The notes beneath the pieces were generated by a model. That model was given only the letters and a program-made list of their open reading frames with translations. It had not been told where the DNA came from and searched no databases. A stretch of DNA of 41,881 nucleotides from Lactifluus volemus (lineage: Eukaryota; Basidiomycota; Agaricomycetes; Russulales; Russulaceae). Location: contig WTXI01000309.1 of assembly GCA_022376515.1 (NCBI GenBank), forward strand, positions 1 through 41,881. The letters are read 5' to 3'. How positions within the stretch are numbered: the first letter of the stretch is position 1; each line of letters starts with the position of its first letter. Below, piece by piece: positions 1-10,770 of the stretch. The position numbers and the translations under genes were made by a program.

Positions 1-1960
1 TGCAACAGATGTGACATAATGGTGTGTCCAGTAAATGGGCCGGCTATAATCTGTCCTGTTGTGGCATCCCACACCCGAATCGTGTGATCAGCGAGCCCGA
101 TGATCCGCTCCCCGTCTGGTGAGAATGCAACAGATGTGACATAATGGTGTGTCCAGTAAATGGGCCGGCTATAATCTGTCCTGTTGTGGCATCCCACACC
201 CGAATCGTGTGATCATCCGAGCCCGATACGATCCGCTCCCCGTCCGGTGAGAATGCAACAGATGTGACAAATGGTGTGTCCAGTAAATGGGCCGGCTATA
301 ATCTGTCCTGTTGTGGCATCCCACACCCGAATCGTGTGATCAGAAGCCCATACATACGCTCCCCGTCCGTGAGAACGCAACAGATGTACATATGGTGTGT
401 CCAGTAAATGGCTGGCTATAATCTGTCCTGTGTGGCATCCCACACCCGAATCGTGTGATCATACGAGCCCGATACATCCGCTCCCCGTCCAGTGAGAATG
501 CAACAGATGTGACATAATCGGTGTGTCAGTAAATGGGCTGCTATAATATGTCCTGTCGTGGCATCCCACACCCGAATCGTGTGATCAAAGAGCCCGATAC
601 AATCCGCTCCCGTCCGGTGAGAAGCAACAGATGTGACCCAATTGGTGTGTCCAGTAAATGGGCTGCTATAATCTGTCCTGTTGTGGCATCCCACACCCGA
701 ATCGTGTGATCATACGAGCCAGATACGATCCGCTCCCCGTCCGTGAGAGTGCAACAGATGTGACACGATGGGTGTGTCCAGTAAATGGGCCGCCATAATC
801 TGTCCTGTTGTGGCATCCCACACCCGAATCGTGTCATCATGCGAGCCCGATACGACCCGCTCCCCGTCCGGTGAGAATGCAACAGATCTGACATAATGGC
901 GTGTCCAGTAAATGGGCTGGCTATAATCTGTCCTGTTGTGGCATCCCACACCCGGATCGTGCGATCATCAGAGCCCGATGTGATCCGCTCCCCGTCTGGT
1001 GAGAATGCAACAGATGTGACATAATGGGTGTGTCCAGTAAATGGGCTGGCTATAATCTGTCCTGTTGTGGCATCCCACACCCGAATCGTGTGATCATCCG
1101 AGCCCGATACGATCCGCTCCCCGTCCGGTGAGAATGCAACAGATGTGACAGAATTGGTGTGTCCAGTAAACGGGCTGGCTATAATCTGTCCTGTTGTGGC
1201 ATCCCACACCCGAATCGTGTGATCATCCGCGCCCGATGTGATCCGCTCCCCGTCCGGTGAGAATGCAACAGATGTGACAGAATTGGTGTGTCCAGTAAAT
1301 GGGCCGGCTATAATCTGTCCTGTTGTGGCATCCCACACCCGAATCGTGTGATCTTCCGAGCCCGATGCGATACGCTCCCCGTCCGGTGAGAATGCAACAG
1401 ATCTGACAGAATTGGTGTGTCCAGTAAACGGGCTGGCTATAATCTGTCCTGTTGTGGCATCCCACACCCGAATCGTGTCATCAAGTGAGCCCGATGTGAT
1501 CCGCTCCCCGTCTGGTGAGAATGCAACAGATCTGACATAATGGGCGTGTCCAGTAAATGGGCTGGCTATAATCTGTCCTGTCGTGGCATCCCACACCCGA
1601 ATCGTGTGATCTTCCGAGCCCGATGCGATACGCTCCCCGTCCGGTGAGAATGCAACAGATCTGACAGAATTGGTGTGTCCAGTAAACGGGCTGGCTATAA
1701 TCTGTCCTGTTGTGGCATCCCACACCCGAATCGTGTGATCATCCGCGCCCGATGTGATCCGCTCCCCGTCCGGTGAGAATGCAACAGATGTGACAGAATT
1801 GGTGTGTCCAGTAAATGGGCCGGCTATAATCTGTCCTGTTGTGGCATCCCACACCCAAATCGTTTTATACGAGGCCGATGCGATACGCTCCCCGTCCGGC
1901 GAGAATGCAACACAACTGACAAAGTTGTCAGGTACCTTAATCGTCATTTCCAATTCAGGC
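1..1960 (-). repeat. Tandem 129-bp WD40 repeat array
   Basis: About fifteen direct repeats of 129 bp (43 codons) are visible, each encoding one WD40 blade with the core [11 protein letters not shown] and [14 protein letters not shown]. Units differ at only a few codons: after the GH pair (TNS, AHY, THY), VRS or VTS, IAS/ITS/IVS, and GSDD/GADD/GSED/GSLD. Units from about 900 to 1960 are in frame. Units from 1 to about 900 carry many single-base deletions. The array continues beyond the left edge. Confidence 0.95.
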
Positions 1961-4900
1961 CAATGCGACAACTGCCCGCGTTCTAACCTCAATGTCCGAG
2001 GAAATTCGGGAAGGTATTGATGAAGGATATGGGAAGAGGCTGGCGCGAAAGGCAGGGCAGAGACGTAGATATGTGGTGCACTTCGAGCCACCGCCTTTCC
2101 GAAATACCGCACGAATGAAGATGCATCCTTCGCCAATCCCAACAAGTTCTTCACTTCCGTTTGTGAACGCTATTGCGATTTCACGCTCAAGTCACTACAT
2201 GTCATATTCAAATGTGCGGTGTACATACCTCTCGCAGCAACCACACCGACAGGGATGACAATGCTCGTGAACCAACGCCGACACTCTTCTTGACACTAAG
2301 CACTTCCAGCCAAAACAGAAACTTTGTTTTGAGGAACAATCGAAGCTTTTTGAGGACCTCGTCATCGAAGGCAAGACGGCGCAAATGATTGCTCCAGTAA
2401 ATGCAACCATATTGTAGAGCAGACGGAATATATTTGGTGATTCGGGATTCCAAGTCTTGGACGTCGCTGTTAGCGAGATATGACGACTCGAGTCTGCACA
2501 TGTTGAATTTGAGGCCATCGAGCATTAAACCAAGGCAGGAATGTGACAAGTCATGGTGGCATCCGTAAGATCGACATAAAACACGTTGCTCGTCTTACTA
2601 GTCAGAAAGTCACGGAATGATGTATGGAGGGGAAGGATGGGGCGCGTTTGATCATGTGAAGTGACGTTACTCAGCAGCGAGCCGAGGCAGCGGAGAATTC
2701 TGAGGACCTGGTTGGAATCTTCGGGGTGAACAACGGGTGCATGCTGTCGCAGAGCAATTAAAGAATTGATGGAGAGGGGTTCGATAGCGGCAAAAAGTTG
2801 TCCCATGATGGACCGAAACAGAACTTGGGCTTCATTTGAATTAAAGTACCATTGGAGGACTTCTTCGTACAAATTGACCAGCGGACCTTCACCACTAAGA
2901 CCTCGAGAGGGTCTCAACAGACGCCGTATACACTCGTCGTAGCGAAGGCCAAGACTTGCAGGGCTGTTTATGAAACCACATGCAACGGCCGCCCACTGAA
3001 ACAAGCCCTCTGACGCCCGCAGTAGGTTGCTGCCATGCTCTTTGAACACGTCCTCGTGGAGCTCGCTCTGAATGTACAAGCCAATATCTTGTTCCGTATT
3101 GACAGCCAGTTGGGCGTCATCCATGTACAGTGTATGGACGGACTCCGCCTTGGCGAATGCCTGTTCGATGTCATTTCCGACCTCGACGTGATGAGGATGC
3201 GAACTTTCGGCGGGAGGTCGATGAGACGTTGGGCAAGAAACGTATGCAGTGCATTTCTGCCAATTGTGATACCACTCTCATCCAACCCATCGATGATGAT
3301 GAGAATTGGATCATCAAGTGGTACGCTCTTGAGCGGATTAAAGAGGAGCCGTGTAAAAAGTCTACGAGGATCTCGGGTAGTGCCAAAAGATGGATCACTT
3401 GCAATGGCCCTCTTGAGGGCGAGCTTGAACTGAGGATAGCGATCGGAGAGGCCGCGGGCAAGCGTCGTAAAGAAATGATAAGCCTCGTCGTTGGACTCCT
3501 TGGCTTTCTCCTTCCGCACAAAAGCAACATAAGAACCGAGATACGTCTCGTCGAAGTGAAGTGCGATCTCATGGGCAATGGAGGACTTTCCCGTGCCTGC
3601 CTGGCCAAGGAGAACGAGGCCACGGTCGGATTCGGGATTCTTGACCCACTCGACGATGTGGTTCAAGAAATGTTTGCGTGTGTCTCGATAACAGCCCTGT
3701 CTATCTTTGAATCGCCATCCTCCCAAAAGAGGGCTTTCCCCGATTATTGCATTCAATTCTATTTTACTCTGGTCAGACCGATGATCTATGGCTTTGTGAC
3801 TGTGAGAATGACGCACCAGTATCCGATGCTTGATTCGACATATCCGTTTCCTGTGTTCTCACATCGTTTCGTATTTCAGGGACAGGAGCGACAGCGGGGA
3901 GCGCAACATGTGTGGTGAATTGTCCTCGTAGATCTCGTAGTTGGACGACGGCCTTGCGGAGGCGTTCGATATTGTTCGAAGCCAGGTTTGCTGAAAATCA
4001 CATGTTGATAAGAGGCGATGAGAGAGGTCAGGTCAGGATAACGTACCGACTTGTGCATCCGTCTTGGCATTCGATCCCGCGGCAAACGCGTACGATTTGA
4101 TAGAACCGGCACATTCGGAGACGCACTTCAGCATCTCAATGAGAATTTTTGCTTGCATTGATCCTCTTTGGATGTTCCTCAAACCGTCCTCATTTGTAAA
4201 TTGAAATGCATTTAGTATCGCCTCGATTAGTGATCGGAAGTTGCCGTCATGCTGTAACTTGTGTACCAAGTCCTGCCAACAAGCCAAAAAAGGGTGAGCG
4301 TTCTATTTCATCCAACAAGGCAAGGGCGCGCACCTCGGGAATGTTTGATAGCTGAGCCCATGCCGAGCTGGCACGCTTAGGGGCGGCAATTAGCTCGGTG
4401 AATAGGAGAGAAGAAACGGATGGGACATACATCTTTGACGATTGGACTGACGGTGTCCACCACCTGCTTCATAACATCAACGGCACTTTTCCACATTGTG
4501 ACCCCATCCATAGCTTCCTCAGCGCGATCGGGATGACTTGACATCCCCGGCTGGCTGTCCGGCACTGTTCCTACAGGAGTGCCGCGAAGGTCAGCCGTCC
4601 CGGAAAAATCAGATCGAGGAGCGGCAACTGTCGTGGGTTGCGCGGTTTCAGCGTCAGATTGGACAATGTGACGCGTAACGTCTCCTTCAGTGACAGGGTT
4701 GCCCGGTATGAGATTCGGGGTGTTGACTGTCGCTGTCCGAGAGGGACTTGCGTTTGGTGACACTGTGATCGTTAAGACTGTGGCCGGCTTCTTTGACTGT
4801 TTCGAATGTCCATCTGCATTGCCGAAAATGATGTCGAGTTCTATATGTAGGGTGATCAGCCAGAAGCATGAGTAAAAACTCCAAAAAATCATGAGACGAA

Positions 4901-5405
4901 CCGCAAGGTGGTTCACAGGCTATCCTCTGTTTTCCGATAAGAATGTCTTTCGATTTGGGCCTTTCCATATAAAGGTGTGCTGTGATATGAGATTGGGATT
5001 GTAAAATGCTGCTGGGGACTCAGCCGCAAATAGATATAAAATATGGGAATTTCTCACAAAGTGTCGTTCCATTCTACGATATTCTCCCTTCTCTGCACGG
5101 GTCGAGTCTGTCTCGTCGTCGCCCCGCAAGTCACAGTGACATAAAAAATTCCTTTTCTCCAGAGGAGGTTCTTGAAACGCGGGAGGTTGCGCGCTCTGAG
5201 GACTGGCGGGGGAAACAGATTTAGTACCTCTCAGAGCATGATCACAAAGGGAGTACGTACCAGTGACCCTGAGCGAATGCGAGCCTGGTTGCGTTGAGGT
5301 GACCTGAGAGCGGCTGCTGCCAGTGTGCCTCATGTCGGAGGTTTGAGAACCTGAACTATAGTAATGGTTAACAGCGGGAGACATCGGGATAGGGGACTTT
5401 CGCAT
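1..5405 (-). CDS. C2-NACHT-WD40 NLR-like protein, 3' end outside window
   Basis: STAND-type (NLR-like) signalling NTPase, probably cytosolic. Exons read from the minus strand: 5405-5261, 5202-5058, 5011-4902, 4840-4431, about 4375-4334, 4272-4047, 3990-3817, 3785-2229, then 2169 leftward. Residues about 45-135 resemble a C2 domain ([18 protein letters not shown]). A NACHT domain follows with Walker [10 protein letters not shown] (3580-3606), Walker [11 protein letters not shown] and sensor ILITSR. After a helical segment, about fifteen 43-residue WD40 repeats run off the left edge. One-base deletions are inferred near 3175 and 2555 and several lie below position 900; restoring one base at each joins the frames. 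The intron at 3786-3816 would be only 31 nt. In fungi such proteins act in heterokaryon incompatibility and are proposed in immunity; that role is inferred here. It may be a pseudogene if the indels are real. Confidence 0.82.
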
Positions 5406-5529
5406 ACGGATGCGGGGTCATCTGGGTAGCTTTTGAAGAGAGTAAGAAAGAGTAAGACAAGCGGGAGAGGTTGAGGGTTGTCGAGCCTTGAAGTAACCAC
5501 GAGCCCTTGCCTGTGCCTGCATTTTGCCG

Positions 5530-5595
5530 AAGGGCACCTTATCTGCGCCATCTCACGCTTCTAAGGGCACCTTGTCTGCGCCATCTCACGCTCAG
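5530..5595. repeat. Two-copy 33-bp tandem repeat
   Basis: The segment aagggcacctt(a/g)tctgcg with its following bases occurs twice in a row with a 33-bp period, differing at a few positions. It lies 125-190 bp upstream of the NLR-like gene start, so it could be in the promoter; no function is shown. Confidence 0.7.
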
Positions 5596-6865
5596 CGGGC
5601 ACGTTTGTGATGATCGATAATCATATATCTTCCTGGTTCACTTTCGGTAACTCGAGATTCCGAGTCTGACCACTTCACGCTTGGGTGCCCTTCTCAAAAC
5701 GTTATTACCTAGGTGATAAGCGACGCTGCAGGATACTGTACTTTACGATCCCAAGCCCGACATGAGACAAAGTATGAGTAAACGACGTATTCTATGCACA
5801 GTAACGGGGACCCGCGTTGCCCAAGAACTTTTTACGCTTGATCGCTAGCGACCGTGCGACAGCGATCATGGGAATCTGGATGAGTTGCCTTTCCACATTC
5901 GAACAAATCAATTTTTTCACAAATAACAAAGAGGGAGGTTACGGCCGTGACCAGTTCGTGGGCCGCCGCGGAGAGAAGAACGGTGGCCAGTGTTGTACAG
6001 GTCAGGCTGACGAGAGGTCAGAGAGGTCACGTCGCGTCGGTTGACTAAGTCAAGGGTCAAATGACGGTCATACCTATTTAGGATGTGATCACGATGCGAT
6101 TAGATCACTGAATCACAATCGATCGCCGTGCACAAACCGTCGAAACATCGTATACTGAAGTACTATCCTCCTTTAAATTTGGCAACATTAACACCTACTC
6201 AAGTGAAGAAAACATGGAGAGGAGGTATTCAAAACCTGGAAACCGAGATGGAAGCATATGACATTTTGTGTTCTGACTCAAGCGAGGAGAATGTCGAGGG
6301 GAGTAACATCGAGATTCTAGCTATGCAGGTTGACGTTGACTAAAAATTTTGTATTAATCATATTACCTATCACTTTGTGTCTCCTGCTGCAGCCCACGAC
6401 TCTTCGCGGGATATTGGACAATATTCGACGCTGCGTGATCCTCAATATGGAAGTTTCCCACGGACCCTTGACCCTATGACCCGCGTCAATCAAAGTCACG
6501 CCATTCGACGGTGGGTCGGGGTCTAACCTCGTCAGACCCGGGTGCTGACGGTGGCCAACATGGCACGCGACCGCGAAAATCGGTGCGCTGAATCGCTGAT
6601 CCTTGACCCGTAGACATGTCAAGCAGAAAGTTGTGCGCTTGTTCCACCAAGTTCGTACTCAGCACCAATTGGCTAGTTACCCAGTCCGCGATTGGCGAAA
6701 CTGAGACCACAGGCAGGGTTCACGTACTATAAAACTCTGCGAATCCATTGCATATACGCTCTGAGAGTATCTTGTCAGTCATGTTGTGGCTCTGTGCTAA
6801 GATATGAAAGCAAATATGCTAATATGAACCAGAGGAGGCATGGGCGCTAACTGACATTCCCCCCA
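5596..6865. other. Intergenic, no supported gene
   Basis: Only short open frames are present. The longest ATG frame (6128-6343, plus strand, 71 codons) encodes a hydrophilic peptide that I do not recognise and has no visible splice partner. Base composition is ordinary. I see no RNA gene or complete mobile element. Confidence 0.5.
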
Positions 6866-8090
6866 GAACCGCCTACAAAAGCTGGGCCACTCGAGCGGCC
6901 ATCCGCCTACTTGCACTTCCCACAAACTCCCCCGTCCTCATAGGCTGGGGCCGCCTTGGCGCGCCGGTAGGGGAAGTGTAATCCCTCTGCCCTACCCAAC
7001 CACGCCACGCCAGCCGGACACACTGCATGCATCCGCCGCTTGAGCCACCTCGTCCCACGACAGCCGGGCTCCCTCTACGCTAGACCGCCCCCGTGGCACA
7101 GATGTACCCCCCTCCCGGGATATCGCTGCACGATCATACACAAGGAGCTGAACGGAAATGCCTAATGGAATCTATCTCAAAAAAGGGATTACGAGCAAAA
7201 TGACCACCTGGCGATTTATTGCAGGGCGATGGGCCCCAACCCGTGCCAGAATAGTAGATCCCTCTGGACCGGGGCCTCGATTCGTTTCAATCAATGATAA
7301 GAGCTCGTCACACAGCCCACCATCCTCGGCCCAGCGGCCTAGTATAGGGATACGGCCTTCCAGGCTCTGACAGATGCAGTCGAAATGGCCAAAAACCAGC
7401 TACTATTCACCTCCCACGTCCAATCTGTAATCAGACCATCACATCATCTCTTGGTGTCAGATCACCGACAGGCACGACAACCGTGACGTGGCCGCGTGCA
7501 AAGTCGTCTGCGATATAATCGCAATCATACATCCCGCCACCTCGGCTTCAATACGTTGAGTCCTAGGCCCAGCAGCTTCAGACCCCTGAACCGTCTCCAA
7601 GAAATCGCAACCGAAGCGACGGCTACAGCAGACACGGCCCCCACCATAATAGCTCCGGCCTACCGCGCCCTCCACTGACCCGCTTCCAGCCAACCTCCAG
7701 ACTTTATGCTGAGCATTGCCAACCCCGCCCAGCCAGTCTTTTGCACAGCCATCAGGTTACTCAACGGAACACGCCTTCACAGGTGAATTGCAACGCGAGA
7801 CACCATCCCCGCGCCCCCGACCCGCACGACTGCCAGTGTGGGCTGATAGACATCCAGATCCCCCAGTCATGTCATTCCCCGCTTCAGGGCGGCACGCGAA
7901 CGCATCCTCAAACCGGCCTCACCTAGAAAGGGTGGGGAAGCGCTAACGAAGTTCATCGAAGAAACGCAACCATGCGTCCGGCCCCGACGCCGGCCCCCAG
8001 AGGACCACGGCTAAACGCCTCGGGCGATCGCCCGCCGTCGTCGACCCACCCCACACATCCCCACTTTAAATACATTTTACTTAACCCCGC
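6866..8090 (+). pseudogene. GC-rich decayed element, possibly LINE relic
   Basis: This stretch is clearly more GC-rich than its flanks and has no long intact frame. Broken plus-strand frames include a segment near 6870-6930 (SWATRAAIRLLALP) reminiscent of the region after the reverse transcriptase of fungal non-LTR elements. Further on are pieces near 7360-7410 (AFQALTDAVEMAKNQL) and 7590-7640 (EIATEATATAD) that could be remnants of an RNase H domain. The order fits a Tad-like LINE 3' part, but no catalytic motif survives and there is no poly(A) tail or target duplication. This is a weak resemblance from memory; it may be another kind of decayed repeat. Confidence 0.3.
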
Positions 8091-8862
8091 CACCAAGCCG
8101 TGTTAATTGGGCCAATTTACGCGAATGAGCAAAGTCTTTGTTACATGTAAACATATTGCGCTATAGCAATGTAGATTCTAAATGTCCTCGTGAAGGACTG
8201 CTCGTAGGTACAACGAAAGTCTCGGTGATAGTATAAAGCGTGCCAAAAGTTGTGACTGTCTTTTCAAACACGTATAGGGGTCGGATTCTGCGGGTAATCA
8301 CAAACACCCAACGCAGCGACCAAGACGAACCACTCTATATGCGGGAAAACTCAAGCTTATATGCGGCCAGCGCACGCGTTGTGGCCTAAGATAACCAGCT
8401 CCGATTCGAGCTCTGACTTTTCCGCAGCAAGAGCTGAGATCTGTGAATCTGGATGATCTACGAGTGGATGAGATGCCAGTTATGTTATTGGGCGCGGGAT
8501 CTGCGAAGAGCAGTAGCATTGGGCACTTCTTCGTATGAGGTGGTCACACCGTCAGGCACCTCTATAGTGCCAGATGACGACGAACTTGTTTCGGTACCAT
8601 TTCTGTCTGAGTCTGCTTCTCGCTCAGGTCCTCTCGTAGGCGCTGCCTCGTATCGGAGATGGCCCTCTCCCACCCCCATTAACCCGAGGTGTCGCAACAC
8701 GAAGCTGTTTCGCAGATTGGGAGGGAATACGAAACAAGGCAGCGTGGAGAGTCAGGAAGCCGGATTTCTCCCAGGGCCATCGGCTATTAGATATGCGATC
8801 AGCTTGTCACACCGGAGCTCGTCGCACTTCTCCGATCGACTTTTTTTTACCCGCGCCCCATT
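8091..8862. other. Intergenic, unassigned
   Basis: A plus-strand frame from 8453 (189 codons) and a minus-strand frame at 8485-8700 overlap, and neither resembles a known domain. Part of 8450-8860 may belong to the transcript of the small plus-strand gene that follows. Nothing else can be supported here. Confidence 0.35.
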
Positions 8863-9308
8863 ATGGCAAAAAGTAAACCAACCCTGTCAAAATCTTCGAG
8901 GCCGAAGTTCGCGAGCGTCCTTCTCAAAAAATCCCAAACATCATCTGTCCCATCGACAATCGGACTCTCCGCGTCGCAGTCAAAAACGCCTCAGTTGCCG
9001 GACGGCTGACCTACTGCGATGATTGTATTCCAGGCCGATTTGCTCAACAAGGACATTTTCTGCCGAGCCTGGTCGAACTGGCGCAGTGGGTTAGGGATGA
9101 CGATGGCCAGACGAAGGATTCCACTCCAACCGACTTCCAGAGTCGATCTCACGTACCAAAAGTCTCTTCAGCGCAGATCAGGTATGAGATTTGGTGCTGG
9201 ATGAGTCTGGTGTCATATGGGTATTACAGATACAACAGGGATCCCGAGAAACAACAACTGATGAGTGCGAGAATACAGATAAGGAATCTTGAACGAGGAA
9301 AGTTGTAA
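8863..9308 (+). CDS. Orphan two-exon small gene
   Basis: I do not recognise this gene. From an ATG at 8863 a basic N-terminus (MAKSKPTLSKSSRPK) leads to an A6 run at about 8929-8934. If one A is missing there, the frame continues through NIICPIDNRTLRVAVKNA, a CDDC motif and LPSLVELAQWVRDDDGQ to a clean intron at 9182-9229 (gtatga...ttacag, 48 nt). The short last exon (9230-9308) ends YNRDPEKQQL...NLERGKL and TAA. The whole would be about 132 residues, with no signal peptide or membrane segment. Support comes from the long stop-free second frame and the in-phase intron. Against it are the required frame correction and the overlap with antisense condensin-like exons from about 9225. Function unknown. 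Confidence 0.42.
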
Positions 9309-9998
9309 AGCTCGGGCCCATACAGTGCGTCGGAGGTGTAGGGTGGATTATTCCTTCTCTTCGTCTGCGCTTGCCTGTCTTTTCCGTACTGCTGTAAAAA
9401 GTTCAGCTACGGTAAGCGAAAATCAGGATGAATTAATACGCACTCTGGCCGCGGCTTTCTTGCCTTCCACGCGCTTCTCAAACGCTTGGTCTTCCAGGCC
9501 TTGCCTCCGGCTCTCTTCCAAAGCCTATACACACACACATATAAATCAGTGTCACGTATATGAAACGAAACACAACAATTACGAGAAACGCACGGATTTT
9601 GAACTCGTCTAGCTCAGTTCGCAGCTTTATTAGATCGAACCTTCATCGGAAAGAAGAAAATAGTCAATTTATGAGCGATCTTTTTTTGTTAAAACGTTTA
9701 TTTTGGGAATGGGAGAAAGGGAATCATACCTTGACAGGATCTCATCAGCGTGTTCTTCTTCACCACCAAGTCCTTACCGGACAACCCCCTGGTACAACTC
9801 ATCGCTGTTCTCAAGGACGATCGTGCTGAAAGAGACCGCAACGTCACCGAGCGCGATCGCGATGTTACTCCGGATGTTCGGGTCCCTCGACGTCTCTAGG
9901 ATGCGGAAGAGCAGGGGATGGTTTGCGTCGCAAATTTGCGAGCTCACTCAGAGGAACTTGCTGAACGAGAGTGTCGCCACTGCCCGCAGCGTCGCGTT
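9225..9998 (-). pseudogene. Condensin complex subunit 1 fragment, broken
   Basis: On the minus strand an exon at 9998-9730, with acceptor ttttgacag just upstream, encodes a HEAT-repeat segment typical of condensin subunit 1 (Cnd1/Ycs4/NCAPD2): ATLRAVATLSFSKFL, RDPNIRSNIAIALGDVAVSF and KDLVVKKNTLM. It contains an in-frame TGA where the family usually has Cys (SKFL-stop-VSS), and one extra G in the run after the ELYQG codons. Next in order are remnants like the condensin C-terminus: KLRTELDEFKI, then RRQGLEDQAFEKRVEGKKAA in an exon bounded by tatag and gtgcgt, then a short basic exon to about 9225. Roughly 200 residues expected between the two parts are absent, and nothing upstream of 9998 encodes the N-terminus. 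It is therefore a truncated, internally deleted copy. Family assignment is from memory of condensin sequences. Confidence 0.62.
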
Positions 9999-9999
9999 C

Positions 10000-10770
10000 T
10001 GTCAAAAACATTTGGTTGACGCGGAGCGGGGTAACCATCCAGCAACGAGAAAATTTTCGAAACTTTCACTTTCGAAATTTCCGGGAGTTTCCGGACGGGG
10101 CGTTTATTGTATTTTGTATATGAGTTGTCACGACTAATAAATAAATAAATAAGTTTTTTTTAATTGAAACGTGAATATCTCCCCGAAATCTCAACATATG
10201 AAGCTCGGAGGGGCACCAAAGTGATCGGAAGAATCAGCGGTATAGAGCTATGATGGACCGAGGAAGAAAAATGGGAGATAAAAAATTTCAATTTCCGGAA
10301 TAACAGTTTCCGAGATTTTTCCATTTATTGGGGTTATCAGCAAGGGTTGTCAGTCACGTACACACTCATGCACATACTTAACTTATGCAGATCATCTTGG
10401 GTCTCTTGGCTAGGATGTGGACTGGAGGTTCAATTATGATTCATAAGTTCCTCTCACATCCTTGTTTGAGCGGACATGCTAGTAGTGTCGATAATACCTG
10501 CGTTTACTATTACATAACTCGACTTGGAGTATGTCTGCATGATAACTCGAAGGATTAAAGTGTGGGTAACATGTGAACGTTGGAAGGCAAATAGCAGGAG
10601 GCATTACAAAAAAATGAACAGCAGGTGTAGCCACTGGCAGGAACAATATGTGGTTGTAGACAATACTGGGTGCTAAGCGTTGAAGAGTAAAGAATAAGAG
10701 CGCTCAGTTACCATCACGTTGATTAGACAGCGATAGGATGATCGGAACGCCGACATTGGGAAAAGGATAG
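10000..10770. other. AT-rich intergenic
   Basis: No gene is supported. The stretch holds a short aaat-type microsatellite near 10135-10152 and several imperfectly inverted runs built on ttttcgaaa and tttccgg around 10050-10330. Their pattern might suggest a degenerate MITE, but no terminal repeats or target duplication could be identified. Confidence 0.4.

Noticed and set aside
1..1960. Direct repeats with even spacing, superficially CRISPR-like
   Set aside because: The unit is a translated 43-residue WD40 blade without unique spacers, in a fungal gene with introns.
1754..2258. Plus-strand open frames opposite the WD40 and linker region
   Set aside because: They are antisense shadows of the NLR-like coding strand with no family resemblance.
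9525..9545. Short acacac microsatellite
   Set aside because: Too short to be notable; it falls in an intron-like part of the condensin relic.
9225..9998. Condensin fragment as a Helitron-captured gene piece
   Set aside because: No Helitron 5' TC or 3' CTRR end with hairpin and no Rep/helicase could be found; a plain decayed duplicate is enough.
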